Source: Chloroflexota bacterium
GTDB lineage: Bacteria; Chloroflexota; JAHJIN01
Direction of reading: 5' to 3'
Length of the DNA: 40,214 nt
Assembly (NCBI GenBank): GCA_018823415.1
Contig: JAHJIN010000275.1
Span: 1-40,214 of the forward strand
A model generated the notes under the pieces. That model ran no database searches. It was not told the DNA's origin and saw only the letters and a program-made list of their open reading frames with translations. Both the position numbers and the translations under genes were made by a program. Below, piece after piece: positions 24,166 through 31,931 of the stretch. The number at the start of each line of letters is the position of its first letter. Positions within the stretch are counted from its first letter, which is position 1.

Positions 24166-24633
24166 TCAACGCACAAACGCGGCTGCGTGAGCGGCGAAAC
24201 CGTCGGCAATCCGTTGGCGGTCGAAATCGCCAATGTTCATGGATTCAATGTCCACGAGAGAGAAATACCCCACCTCGGTCGTCTCGTCGCTGGCCTTCAG
24301 GTTTCCTCCGATGGGTGCGGCGGCCAAGTGCAGCACCACGAGTTGGTAACGGTTCCCGTCGGGATACTCCAGCAGCTTGTGCGGGGTGCTGTACACGGCG
24401 ACCAGGCGTTCCACGCGGACGCGCACGCCGGTTTCCTCCCACACCTCGCGGGCGCAGGCCTCGGCGACGCTTTCGCCAGGTTCCATATAACCCCCGGGCA
24501 CGGCCCAGCGGCCATCGTCTGCCCGGCGTACCAGTAGCACTCTTTGCCCCGTCGCGTCGAGCACCGAGGCGGAGCAGCCCACTGCAAGACGACCCTGCTT
24601 GCCGACCCGGTCGCCGTGGATGATTTCTACCAT
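24166..24633 (-). CDS. Nudix hydrolase
   Basis: A 155-residue Nudix protein with a complete box: GGYMEPGESVAEACAREVWEETGV, written here in two parts as GGYMEPGE and AREVWEETGV, which supplies the metal-binding glutamates. The fold start RLAVGCSASVLDATG and the following ERLVAVYSTPHKL fit. The substrate (a nucleoside diphosphate derivative) cannot be predicted. AGAGGA supports ATG 24633; the frame is open further up but reads as low-complexity arginine-proline sequence. It lies 45 bases before UGDH, so a role in nucleotide-sugar housekeeping is possible. Confidence 0.9.
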   Translation of the reverse strand: MVEIIHGDRVGKQGRLAVGCSASVLDATGQRVLLVRRADDGRWAVPGGYMEPGESVAEACAREVWEETGVRVRVERLVAVYSTPHKLLEYPDGNRYQLVVLHLAAAPIGGNLKASDETTEVGYFSLVDIESMNIGDFDRQRIADGFAAHAAAFVR

Positions 24634-24679
24634 GATGCGGTCCTCTGCACGGCCGGTGTGAGAACCTGGTGCCGCACAA

Positions 24680-25489
24680 TCAACGGATCTGGTTGGCGAG
24701 TTGGAACCCGGCCCACGCATCGGCGCCGGAGGTGGCGCCCTGGGACAGCACGGCCTCGAGCGCGCCCGAAATGTCCACACCCCGGTCCAGCGCGTCGAGC
24801 AAGGCGTGCCAGCGGGCATCTGCCAGGCCGGCCCCGGCGGCCCGCAACAGGGCTGCGCTCAGCGGCGTGGTGCGCGGGCCTGCGGCATCCACGATGGCAG
24901 CGCACAGGGCGTCCACATCGCGCTCGCCGGAAAAGCGCAGGCCCCACATCACGCCGGCCAGGAAATCGTCGCCGGCCGGCGTGAGCCCCGGCCCCAGGCC
25001 GGCCAGGGCACCCGCTGCCTCGGCCAATTTGCGCCGATCGTCAGACTGCAAGGCCGCGCGCAGGTTCCCAACAGCCCGCTGCGCGATCTCGGCCACGCGG
25101 TCATTCAAGCTCACTGACCACCCGCAAAGATTGACCGCTGACCGCTGATGGCTGACCGCTTCAAGCCGTCGTTCCCAGGGCCAGTGGGGTTCCCACAGCG
25201 TCGCGCTGGCCAGATGCACTGTCAGCCTGCCGACGCGCAGCCATTCGCCATCGCCCCGGACCACCGCATCGGCTGCCACGCCGGCGAACGGGGCCGGCGC
25301 GCCCACCACCACGTTCAGCGGCCCATCGCCCACCGCCGCATCGACCACGCTCACCACGGTGCCGTCATCAGTCAGCAGGTCAATGGCCCGGGCAAAGCTG
25401 TGCAGCACGCGGGCCTGAAACCCCGGCGCACGCACCACGCCGGCGACAGTCCGGCTGATAGACACGGCTCGCAAGCAATACTCGTTCAT
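24680..25489 (-). CDS. DUF2877 (AllH-like) protein
   Basis: A 269-residue protein with the DUF2877 hallmark GLGPGLTPAGDDFLAGVMWGL in its C-terminal half, plus NVVVGAPAPFAGVAADA earlier and LLRAAGAGLADARW late. DUF2877 includes E. coli YlbF/AllH, a component of oxamate carbamoyltransferase with FdrA and YlbE. Neither partner is in this window, so the activity here is open. ATG 25489 lacks a Shine-Dalgarno and lies only about four bases after the start predicted from the promoter at 25500-25528, so the mRNA is probably leaderless. It heads a minus-strand row of five genes with gaps of 17-46 bases. Confidence 0.85.
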   Translation of the reverse strand: MNEYCLRAVSISRTVAGVVRAPGFQARVLHSFARAIDLLTDDGTVVSVVDAAVGDGPLNVVVGAPAPFAGVAADAVVRGDGEWLRVGRLTVHLASATLWEPHWPWERRLEAVSHQRSAVNLCGWSVSLNDRVAEIAQRAVGNLRAALQSDDRRKLAEAAGALAGLGPGLTPAGDDFLAGVMWGLRFSGERDVDALCAAIVDAAGPRTTPLSAALLRAAGAGLADARWHALLDALDRGVDISGALEAVLSQGATSGADAWAGFQLANQIR

Positions 25490-25499
25490 TGGTAGGCAT

Positions 25500-25528
25500 A
25501 TTATACCACGCACCGGGTGTGCGCTCAA
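25500..25528 (-). promoter_or_regulatory. Promoter of the DUF2877-Nudix-UGDH gene row
   Basis: On the minus strand TTGAGC (25528-25523) and TATAAT (25505-25500) have a 17-base spacer. The -10 and upstream bases GCGTGGTATAAT are repeated exactly in the divergent rnj promoter. The start falls near 25493. Confidence 0.78.
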
Positions 25529-25530
25529 GT

Positions 25531-25559
25531 TTGCGGTGTGGTGTAGGGCGTGGTATAAT
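25531..25559 (+). promoter_or_regulatory. Promoter of the rnj operon
   Basis: TTGCGG (25531-25536) and TATAAT (25554-25559), 17-base spacer, with TG at 25551-25552 as an extended -10. The two divergent -35 boxes are only two bases apart. The predicted start is near 25566. Confidence 0.78.
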
Positions 25560-25598
25560 TAGGCTCATTCGACAATAGGAAGGAAGGAATCAAAAACT

Positions 25599-27257
25599 AT
25601 GACAGAACCTGTATTACGACTAATTCCCCTGGGCGGCCTGGGCGAGATCGGGCGCAACATGATGGTATTGGAATATGGCAACGACATGATTGTCATCGAC
25701 TGCGGGCTCATGTTCCCGGAAAACGAGATGCTAGGCATCGACATTGTGATCCCCAACATGGAATACGTCCTGGAGCGCCAGAACAAGCTGCGCGGGGTGG
25801 TGATCACCCACGGGCACGAGGACCATATTGGCGGTTTGCCGTATCTGCTGGATCAGATATCAGCGCCGGTGTATGCCACGGCCCTCACGCGCGGGCTCAT
25901 CGAGGTCAAGCTGCAAGAATATCACCCGCATTCCAAGGCGAACCTGCACACGATCGAGGCCGGCGACTCGCTGCGACTGGGCTGCTTTGGCCTGGAATTC
26001 TTTCACGTATGCCACTCGATCCCCGATGGCGTAGGCATTGCCGTCGATACGCCAGTGGGCCTGGTGGTCCATTCCGGCGACTTCAAGTTTGACCACACGC
26101 CAGTGGACGGTCGCATCACCGATTTTGCCAAGCTGGCCGAATTGGGCCAGCGGGGCGTGCATTTGCTCCTGTCCGACTCGACCAACGCCGAATCACCCGG
26201 CTATACGCCGTCCGAGATGATGGTGGGCCGCATGTTCGACCGGGTGTTTGCCGAAGCGCCGGGCCGGGTGCTGGTGGCGACGTTTGCCTCCAACATCAGC
26301 CGCATCCAGCAGGTCATCGACACGGCGCTGTCCTACGACCGCAAGGTGGGCGTGGTGGGCCGCAGCATGGTGAACAATGTGCGCATGGCCCTGGAACTGG
26401 GCTACCTGGACGCCCCGGACGACGTGCTGCTGCCCATCGAGCGTCTGCGCCAGTTGCCCGAAGACCAGGTCGCCATCGTGACCACCGGCAGCCAGGGCGA
26501 GCCCATGTCGGCCCTCACGCGCATGGCCGCCGGCGAGTTCCGGCAGTTGCAGATCGTCCCCGGCGATACGGTGGTCATCTCGGCCACGCCCATCCCGGGC
26601 AATGAGGAATCAATCAACAACAACATCAACAACCTGTTCCGTCTGGGCGCCAACGTGATCTATGACCAGCTCATGGATGTGCACGTATCTGGTCACGGGG
26701 CGCAGGAAGAGGAAAAACTGATGCTGAACCTGGTACAGCCCCGGCATTTTGTGCCTATCCACGGCGAGTACCGGCATCTGGCCCTGCACGCCAAACTGGC
26801 CGAAGAGGTTGGCGTGGACCTAGACAACATATTCCTCATGATGAGCGGCGACGTGCTGGAACTGACCCCCGAGGGCGGCCGCGTTGCTGGGCAGGTGTCG
26901 GCTGGCTATGTCTTTGTGGACGGGCTGAGCGTGGGCAATGTGGGGCACGTGGTCTTGCGCGACCGCAAGACGCTGGCCCGGGACGGCTTTCTCATCGCCG
27001 TGGTGGGCGTGGACAGCCAGACCGGGCGCGTGGTGAGCGGGCCAGACATCGTGAGCCGCGGGTTTGTGTACATGGCCGAATCCGAAGACCTCATCGAAGA
27101 GGCCAAAGGCGCGGTGGTGCGCGCCCTGGAAGAAACCATGGGACACCGGGCCGAGTGGAGCCTGCTCAACGCCAAGGTCAAAGAGACCCTGTCCGAGCTC
27201 CTGTATAACCGCACCAAGCGCCGGCCCATGATCCTGCCGGTGGTGATGGAGGTATAG
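25599..27257 (+). CDS. rnj: Ribonuclease J
   Basis: RNase J is a metallo-beta-lactamase/beta-CASP nuclease with 5'-3' exo- and endonuclease activity in mRNA decay and rRNA maturation. The 552-residue protein has the start RLIPLGGLGEIGRNMMVLEY, the zinc motif HGHEDHIGG (His71 to His76), FFHVCHSIPDGVG, HSGDFKFDHTP, beta-CASP segments SNISRIQQVID and TGSQGEPMSALTRMA, the motif HVSGHGAQEE, and the C-terminal IHGEYRHLALHA and dimerisation part. All catalytic residues appear present. GGAAGGAAGGAA supports ATG 25599. It is the first gene of a six-gene row, and with RNase Y it gives the window a full Gram-positive-type decay pair. Confidence 0.97.
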   Translation: MTEPVLRLIPLGGLGEIGRNMMVLEYGNDMIVIDCGLMFPENEMLGIDIVIPNMEYVLERQNKLRGVVITHGHEDHIGGLPYLLDQISAPVYATALTRGLIEVKLQEYHPHSKANLHTIEAGDSLRLGCFGLEFFHVCHSIPDGVGIAVDTPVGLVVHSGDFKFDHTPVDGRITDFAKLAELGQRGVHLLLSDSTNAESPGYTPSEMMVGRMFDRVFAEAPGRVLVATFASNISRIQQVIDTALSYDRKVGVVGRSMVNNVRMALELGYLDAPDDVLLPIERLRQLPEDQVAIVTTGSQGEPMSALTRMAAGEFRQLQIVPGDTVVISATPIPGNEESINNNINNLFRLGANVIYDQLMDVHVSGHGAQEEEKLMLNLVQPRHFVPIHGEYRHLALHAKLAEEVGVDLDNIFLMMSGDVLELTPEGGRVAGQVSAGYVFVDGLSVGNVGHVVLRDRKTLARDGFLIAVVGVDSQTGRVVSGPDIVSRGFVYMAESEDLIEEAKGAVVRALEETMGHRAEWSLLNAKVKETLSELLYNRTKRRPMILPVVMEV

Positions 27258-27258
27258 G

Positions 27259-28173
27259 GTGGATATCCTCAAGCGCGTGCTGCTCAAAGACGGCCGGCTG
27301 CACCCTCTGTGGCGCGTGCTCTTGTATATGCCGGCCTATCTGGCGGTGTTGCTGGTATTTGCGACGTTTGCCCTGATCGTGTACGGGATCGTCGTTTCGG
27401 TGCTGGGCAACAGTGGAGAAATCAACCACCTCATGGCCGGCGAGATCACCACCGGGGCCAAGCTCGCCTACGAACTCGCCTCACTGGCCAGCATTGTGCC
27501 CCTCACCTGGTTGTTTCGCTATTTCCTGGACGGCCAGAGCTTTGTGAGCCTGGGCTTTCGGCGGCGCGGTTGCCTGGCCGACACGGTGCTAGGCGTCGCC
27601 CTGGGCTTTGTGCTCATGGCGATCATCTTTGGCGTGGAAATCGCGGCCGGGTGGCTTCGCGTGGATGGGCTGGTCGCCCTGCCAACTGCGGTCGTGACGG
27701 TGCTGGCCTATCTGGTGATATACCTCATTGTGGGGTTCATCGAGGAACTGTCTTTCCGGGGCTATATCTTTGGGAACCTGCGCGACGGGTTTGGCCCGAT
27801 CGTGGCCGTTATCCTGGCGTCGCTGATCTTTGGTGTGGCCCATGCTGGCAATCCCAATTTTGGGCCGGTGGCGCTGTTCAACATTGCCCTGGTGGGCATG
27901 TTCTTTTGCTATGCCTATGTTGCCACCAACAACCTATGGCTGCCCATCGCCTATCACTTTTCCTGGAACTATTGCCAGGGGACGATATTCTCGTTTCCGG
28001 TGAGCGGCATCAGCGGCGAGGGTCTGTTCATCACGTCGCTGACCGGCGCGCCGGACTGGATCACCGGTGGCAATTTTGGGCCAGAGGCCGGGCTGCTGGG
28101 CACCATCGCCATCCTGGCGAGCTTTGGCGTCGTGTGGGCCTGGACCCGGATGCGAGCGAGGGGCCACGCATGA
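27259..28173 (+). CDS. CPBP-family intramembrane metalloprotease
   Basis: A 304-residue membrane protein of the CPBP (Abi/CAAX) family with about eight helices. The active-site motifs are present: VGFIEELSFRGYIFG (EExxxR), IFGVAHAG (His) and IAYHFSWNYCQG (His, Asn). Members cleave peptides in the membrane or handle bacteriocin immunity and anti-sigma factors; the substrate here is unknown. It starts with GTG one base after the rnj stop, with GGAGGT in the rnj end as RBS. Its stop overlaps the next Nudix start as ATGA. Confidence 0.93.
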   Translation: MDILKRVLLKDGRLHPLWRVLLYMPAYLAVLLVFATFALIVYGIVVSVLGNSGEINHLMAGEITTGAKLAYELASLASIVPLTWLFRYFLDGQSFVSLGFRRRGCLADTVLGVALGFVLMAIIFGVEIAAGWLRVDGLVALPTAVVTVLAYLVIYLIVGFIEELSFRGYIFGNLRDGFGPIVAVILASLIFGVAHAGNPNFGPVALFNIALVGMFFCYAYVATNNLWLPIAYHFSWNYCQGTIFSFPVSGISGEGLFITSLTGAPDWITGGNFGPEAGLLGTIAILASFGVVWAWTRMRARGHA

Positions 28174-28745
28174 ACCACACAGCAGACGAGGCCGAGGTCG
28201 CCAGGCTGGCCGGCCAATACGGTCCCATCACACGGGAACACCACGAGCTACACGTTTCGGCCGAGAGTATCGACTGGTGGCAGGGCTTGCAAGCCAAGGG
28301 GCGCCGGGCCGAGGTGATCCTGGCGCTGGCCCGACCCGGCGGGCGGGTGCTGCTGCACACCAAGCCCTTTTACCCGCCTGGCACCTACCGGCTCACCTCT
28401 GGCGGCGTCAAGCCCGGCGAACCCATCGAAAAGGCCGCGTACCGCGAGGGCTATGAAGAACTGGGCCTGGACGTGCGCATCGAGCGCTTTCTGGGCGTGA
28501 TCACGTATGCCATCCAGCACGAGGACGTGGTCATTCCCTTTACCAGCTATGTGTTTGCCATCGGCGGTGACGGCGAGCCGCACCCCACCGATACCCACGA
28601 ACTCATCAGCGGCTATCGGGCCATCCCCTGGTCCGAGCTGCCGGCCGTGGCTGACGAATTGGAATCCCTGGGACCGGACTGGATCGACTGGGGCCGGTTC
28701 AGGGCCATCGGGCACCGGTTCGTCGGCAGGCTGGTAGCTCGATAA
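28170..28745 (+). CDS. Nudix hydrolase
   Basis: A 191-residue Nudix protein. The box reads GGVKPGE, then YREGYEELG, close to consensus with Gly at a usually hydrophobic position. Preceding strands (VILALARPGGRVLLHTK) and following ones (RIERFLGVITYAIQH) fit the fold. It starts in a four-base ATGA overlap with the protease gene, so translation is coupled. The substrate is unknown; it differs from the Nudix at 24166 both in length and flanks. Confidence 0.88.
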   Translation: MNHTADEAEVARLAGQYGPITREHHELHVSAESIDWWQGLQAKGRRAEVILALARPGGRVLLHTKPFYPPGTYRLTSGGVKPGEPIEKAAYREGYEELGLDVRIERFLGVITYAIQHEDVVIPFTSYVFAIGGDGEPHPTDTHELISGYRAIPWSELPAVADELESLGPDWIDWGRFRAIGHRFVGRLVAR

Positions 28746-28789
28746 CTTGCATCGAGACCCACTCCCATCTACCAACACGAGGTAAACTC

Positions 28790-30280
28790 ATGACGACAGA
28801 CGTTCGCGTGCGTTTCGCGCCCAGCCCCACCGGGTCCCCCCACGTGGGCAACATCCGCTCGGCGCTGTTTACGTGGCTCTATGCCCGGCACACCGGCGGC
28901 AAATTCATCCTGCGCGTGGAAGATACCGACCAAAAGCGCGAATCGGCCACCGGCCTGCAAGACATCCTGGACAGCCTGAGCTGGCTGGGCCTGAACTGGG
29001 ACGAAGGGCCAGACGTGGGCGGACCCTATGGCCCCTACATCCAGTCGCAGCGGCTGGAGCTATACCAAAAGTATGCCCAACAATTGTTGGACAGCGGCCA
29101 TGCCTATCGCTGCTATTGCACGCCCGAGCGCCTGACGGCCCTACGCCAGGAGCAGATCAAACGCAAGGATTCGCACGTGGGTTATGACCGCCATTGCCGC
29201 TTTCTCTCGGACGCCGAGCGCGCCGAGTTGGAGGCGTCCGGCGCACCGTCGGTGATCCGGCTGGCAGTGCCGCTGGAAGGTCAGACCAGCTTTCACGACC
29301 TGATCCATGGCGATATTGCCATCGACAATGCCCTCGTCGACGACCAGGTGCTCCTCAAGACGGACGGCTTTCCCACCTATCATCTGGCTGTCGTGGTAGA
29401 CGATCACCATATGCGTATCAGCCACGTCACGCGCGGAGAAGAGTGGCTGCCCAGCGCACCCAAGCACATCCTCCTGTACGATGCGTTCGGATGGACGCCA
29501 CCGGTCTTTTGCCACCTGCCCCGGGTACTGGGGCCGGACCACAAAAAGCTGGGCAAGCGCCACGGGGCCACCTCCGTCCTGGCCTTTCGCGACATGGGCT
29601 ACCTGCCCGAGGCCCTGCTCAACTTTTTGGCGTTGGTAGGCTGGAGCTATGACGACCAGACCGAGATTTTCTCGCGCGAGGAACTGATCCGCGTCTTTAG
29701 CCTGGACAAGATCAGCGCCGGCCCGGGCGTGTTCAACCACGAAAAACTGGACTGGATGAACGGTGTCTATATCCGGGCACTGGACCCGGCCGACCTGGGC
29801 GACCGACTGGCGCCGTTCCTGGCCCGGGACCTGGGCTTGACGTCGGCCGACGAGGTGCGCCAGCGCTATGACCTCACCGCCATCGCCGGGCTGGTGCAAG
29901 AGCGCATCCTGCGCCTCACCGAGGCCACCGCCAAGATCGATTTCCTGTTTGCCGATAAACTGGACTATGACCCGGCGCTCCTGATCCCCAAAAAGCTGGA
30001 CGCAGCCACAGCCCTGAGCGTGCTGCGCCGCGTCCGGGCCATCCTCCAGCAACGCAGCATGGCCGACGAGGCGGCGCTGGAAGCTGACCTGCGCGGCCTG
30101 GCCGACGAGCTGGGCGTCAAGGCCGGCGCCATTTTTGGCATTCTGCGCATCGCCGTCACCGGTCAGACCGTCACGCCGCCGCTGCTACCGTCCATGGCGG
30201 TCCTGGGCCAGGATGCTTGCGTGGCTCGCCTGGATACGGCTGCGCGCCGGCTGGAAGCACTGAACGCGCCTATCGACTAG
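28790..30280 (+). CDS. gltX: Glutamyl-tRNA synthetase
   Basis: GltX charges tRNA-Glu, cytosolic. The 496-residue class I synthetase has RFAPSPTGSPHVGNIRSAL, the HIGH motif in the form HVGN, then ILRVEDTDQKR, YRCYCTPERL, HLAVVVDDHHMRISHVTRGEEW, the KMSKS equivalent KKLGKRHGA, and the anticodon-binding helical region in the C-terminal third. The length is normal. Whether it is discriminating cannot be told by eye. GAGGT lies seven bases before ATG 28790. It follows the Nudix gene by 44 bases and precedes the isomerase by 24. Confidence 0.97.
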   Translation: MTTDVRVRFAPSPTGSPHVGNIRSALFTWLYARHTGGKFILRVEDTDQKRESATGLQDILDSLSWLGLNWDEGPDVGGPYGPYIQSQRLELYQKYAQQLLDSGHAYRCYCTPERLTALRQEQIKRKDSHVGYDRHCRFLSDAERAELEASGAPSVIRLAVPLEGQTSFHDLIHGDIAIDNALVDDQVLLKTDGFPTYHLAVVVDDHHMRISHVTRGEEWLPSAPKHILLYDAFGWTPPVFCHLPRVLGPDHKKLGKRHGATSVLAFRDMGYLPEALLNFLALVGWSYDDQTEIFSREELIRVFSLDKISAGPGVFNHEKLDWMNGVYIRALDPADLGDRLAPFLARDLGLTSADEVRQRYDLTAIAGLVQERILRLTEATAKIDFLFADKLDYDPALLIPKKLDAATALSVLRRVRAILQQRSMADEAALEADLRGLADELGVKAGAIFGILRIAVTGQTVTPPLLPSMAVLGQDACVARLDTAARRLEALNAPID

Positions 30281-30304
30281 CCGGGTCAGTCCCAAGAAGA
30301 GAGC

Positions 30305-31084
30305 ATGCGCACACCCCTGGCCTTGAGCAACTGGAAAATGTCCATGACCGTGGACCAGAGCCTCGCCTTTGTGCACGAATTTCTGGCCCAGGCCGGCCCA
30401 CTGGCAGACGCGGTAGACGTGGTAATCTGCCCGCCATACACTGGCCTATACCCGGTGGTCCAGGCCATTGCCGGCACGCCGCTCATGCTGGGGGCGCAAG
30501 ACGTATCCACCGAACCCGGCGGCGCACGCACCGGCGAGGTCTCGGCCGAGCTGCTGGCCGACGTAGGCTGCCAGTGGGTGATGCTGGGCCACTGGGAGAC
30601 ACGCCGCTACCATGACGTCGATGACGAGGCGGTGAACCGCAAGCTCCACCAGGCCCTGGACGTGGGCCTGCGCCCCATCTTGCTGGTGGGCGAGGCCGCC
30701 CACGAACGGGAGCGCGCGCTGCTGGCCCTGCAAGCGCAACTCGTGGCGACGCTGAAGGACTGTCCGGCCGAGGCAGTGGCGCGCATGGCCCTGGTCTACG
30801 AGCCAGAATGGACCATCGGTGTGTCGGCGCCGGCCCCGGCCCTGCACGTAGAAATGGGCTGTCGCTTTATTCGCGGCTGGCTGGGGGCCTGGTACGGCAA
30901 AGAGGTAGGTCAGGCCGTGCGCATCATCTATGGCGGCAGCGTCGCACTGGAGTATGTCCCGGATCTGCTCACCATTCACGACCTGGATGGCCTGGGGGCC
31001 ACGCGCAAGGGCCGCGACCCGGCCATCTTTGCCCAACTCGTGCGGCAGATCGCCCGGGCCAAAGGCGTGGCGCGTGATGTTTGA
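30305..31084 (+). CDS. tpiA: Triosephosphate isomerase family protein, divergent
   Basis: TIM interconverts dihydroxyacetone phosphate and glyceraldehyde 3-phosphate. The 259-residue protein keeps the catalytic set: NWKM (Asn, Lys), LGHWETRRY (His95 equivalent), YEPEWTIGV (catalytic Glu) and the phosphate loop YGGS. Several normally fixed positions differ: IGHSERR is LGHWETRR, the lid tip GTG after WAIG is changed to VSAPA, and the last phosphate motif GGASL reads LGATRKGRD. It may be a true but drifted TIM or a paralogue for another ketose or aldose phosphate. RBS AGAAGAGAG supports ATG 30305. It is not in a glycolytic cluster. Confidence 0.82.
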   Translation: MRTPLALSNWKMSMTVDQSLAFVHEFLAQAGPLADAVDVVICPPYTGLYPVVQAIAGTPLMLGAQDVSTEPGGARTGEVSAELLADVGCQWVMLGHWETRRYHDVDDEAVNRKLHQALDVGLRPILLVGEAAHERERALLALQAQLVATLKDCPAEAVARMALVYEPEWTIGVSAPAPALHVEMGCRFIRGWLGAWYGKEVGQAVRIIYGGSVALEYVPDLLTIHDLDGLGATRKGRDPAIFAQLVRQIARAKGVARDV

Positions 31085-31096
31085 CGGGAGGAGACC

Positions 31097-31855
31097 ATGT
31101 TCATGATCGAAACCGAAAACCTGACCAAGCGCTATGGCAATCTGATAGCCGTCAATGACCTGAACCTGCGCGTGGGGGCCGGCGAATTGTTCGGCTTTTT
31201 GGGACCCAACGGAGCCGGCAAGACCACCACCATCAAGCTCCTGGTGGGACTACTGCGCCCCACCAGCGGCACGGCGCGCATCGGCGGCCACGACGTGCAG
31301 CGCGAGCCGCTCCAGGCCAAATCGTTGGTGGGATTTGTACCCGATAATCCCAACCTGTACGAAAAGCTCACGGCCCGCGAATTCTTGCACTTTATGGCCG
31401 ATCTGTACAGCGTGGACCCGGACCGGGCAGCCCGGCGCAGCGAAGACCTGCTGCGTTTGCTGGACCTGGACGACTGGGGCGATGAACTCATCGAGAGTTA
31501 TAGCCACGGGATGCGCCAGAAAACCGCCCTGGCCGGGGCGCTCATCCACGACCCCCAGGTCTTTTTCCTGGACGAGCCTACCGTGGGGCTGGATCCCAAG
31601 AGCGCCCGGCTCATCAAGGACATCCTGCGGCAGTTGTGCGACCGGGGCGTGACCGTGTTCATGAGCACCCACATCCTGGAAATCGCCGAGCGCATGTGCG
31701 ACCGGGTGGGCATCATTCAGGAGGGACGGCTCATCGCCGTGGGCACCATGGACGAACTGCGCGGCGGCGATGGCGGCGCATCGTTGGAGGATATCTTCCT
31801 GGAGCTAACCGGCGGGGACGAGTACGAGGAATTGGCCCAATACCTGACCGAATGA
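31097..31855 (+). CDS. ABC transporter ATP-binding protein
   Basis: A 252-residue export-type ATPase. It has Walker A GPNGAGKTT (near residue 35), a Q-loop region VGFVPDNPNLYEKLT (with Pro-Asp in place of Gln), the signature YSHGMRQK, Walker B VFFLDEPTVGLDP and the H-loop STHILE. The SHGMRQK type is typical of ATPases pairing with ABC-2 permeases. GGGAGGAG supports ATG 31097. It is the last gene of the rnj row, 12 bases after tpiA. The likely permease partner lies on the other strand at 33068-34816. Confidence 0.93.
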   Translation: MFMIETENLTKRYGNLIAVNDLNLRVGAGELFGFLGPNGAGKTTTIKLLVGLLRPTSGTARIGGHDVQREPLQAKSLVGFVPDNPNLYEKLTAREFLHFMADLYSVDPDRAARRSEDLLRLLDLDDWGDELIESYSHGMRQKTALAGALIHDPQVFFLDEPTVGLDPKSARLIKDILRQLCDRGVTVFMSTHILEIAERMCDRVGIIQEGRLIAVGTMDELRGGDGGASLEDIFLELTGGDEYEELAQYLTE

Positions 31856-31875
31856 TAGCCGTGGGGCAAACGTTC

Positions 31876-31908
31876 ACCCTCCCGCAGGTTGTAAACCTGC
31901 GGGAGGGT
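31876..31908. repeat. Palindromic repeat, perfect copy 3
   Basis: ACCCTCCCGCAGGTT and its exact complement flank a three-base loop (GTA), a perfect 15-bp stem. It shares its core with the palindromes at 371-397 and 412-441. It lies between convergent genes and lacks a T-run on either side, so termination would be weak. Confidence 0.8.
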
Positions 31909-31931
31909 AGAGCGAGCAGATATGCGGCGCG

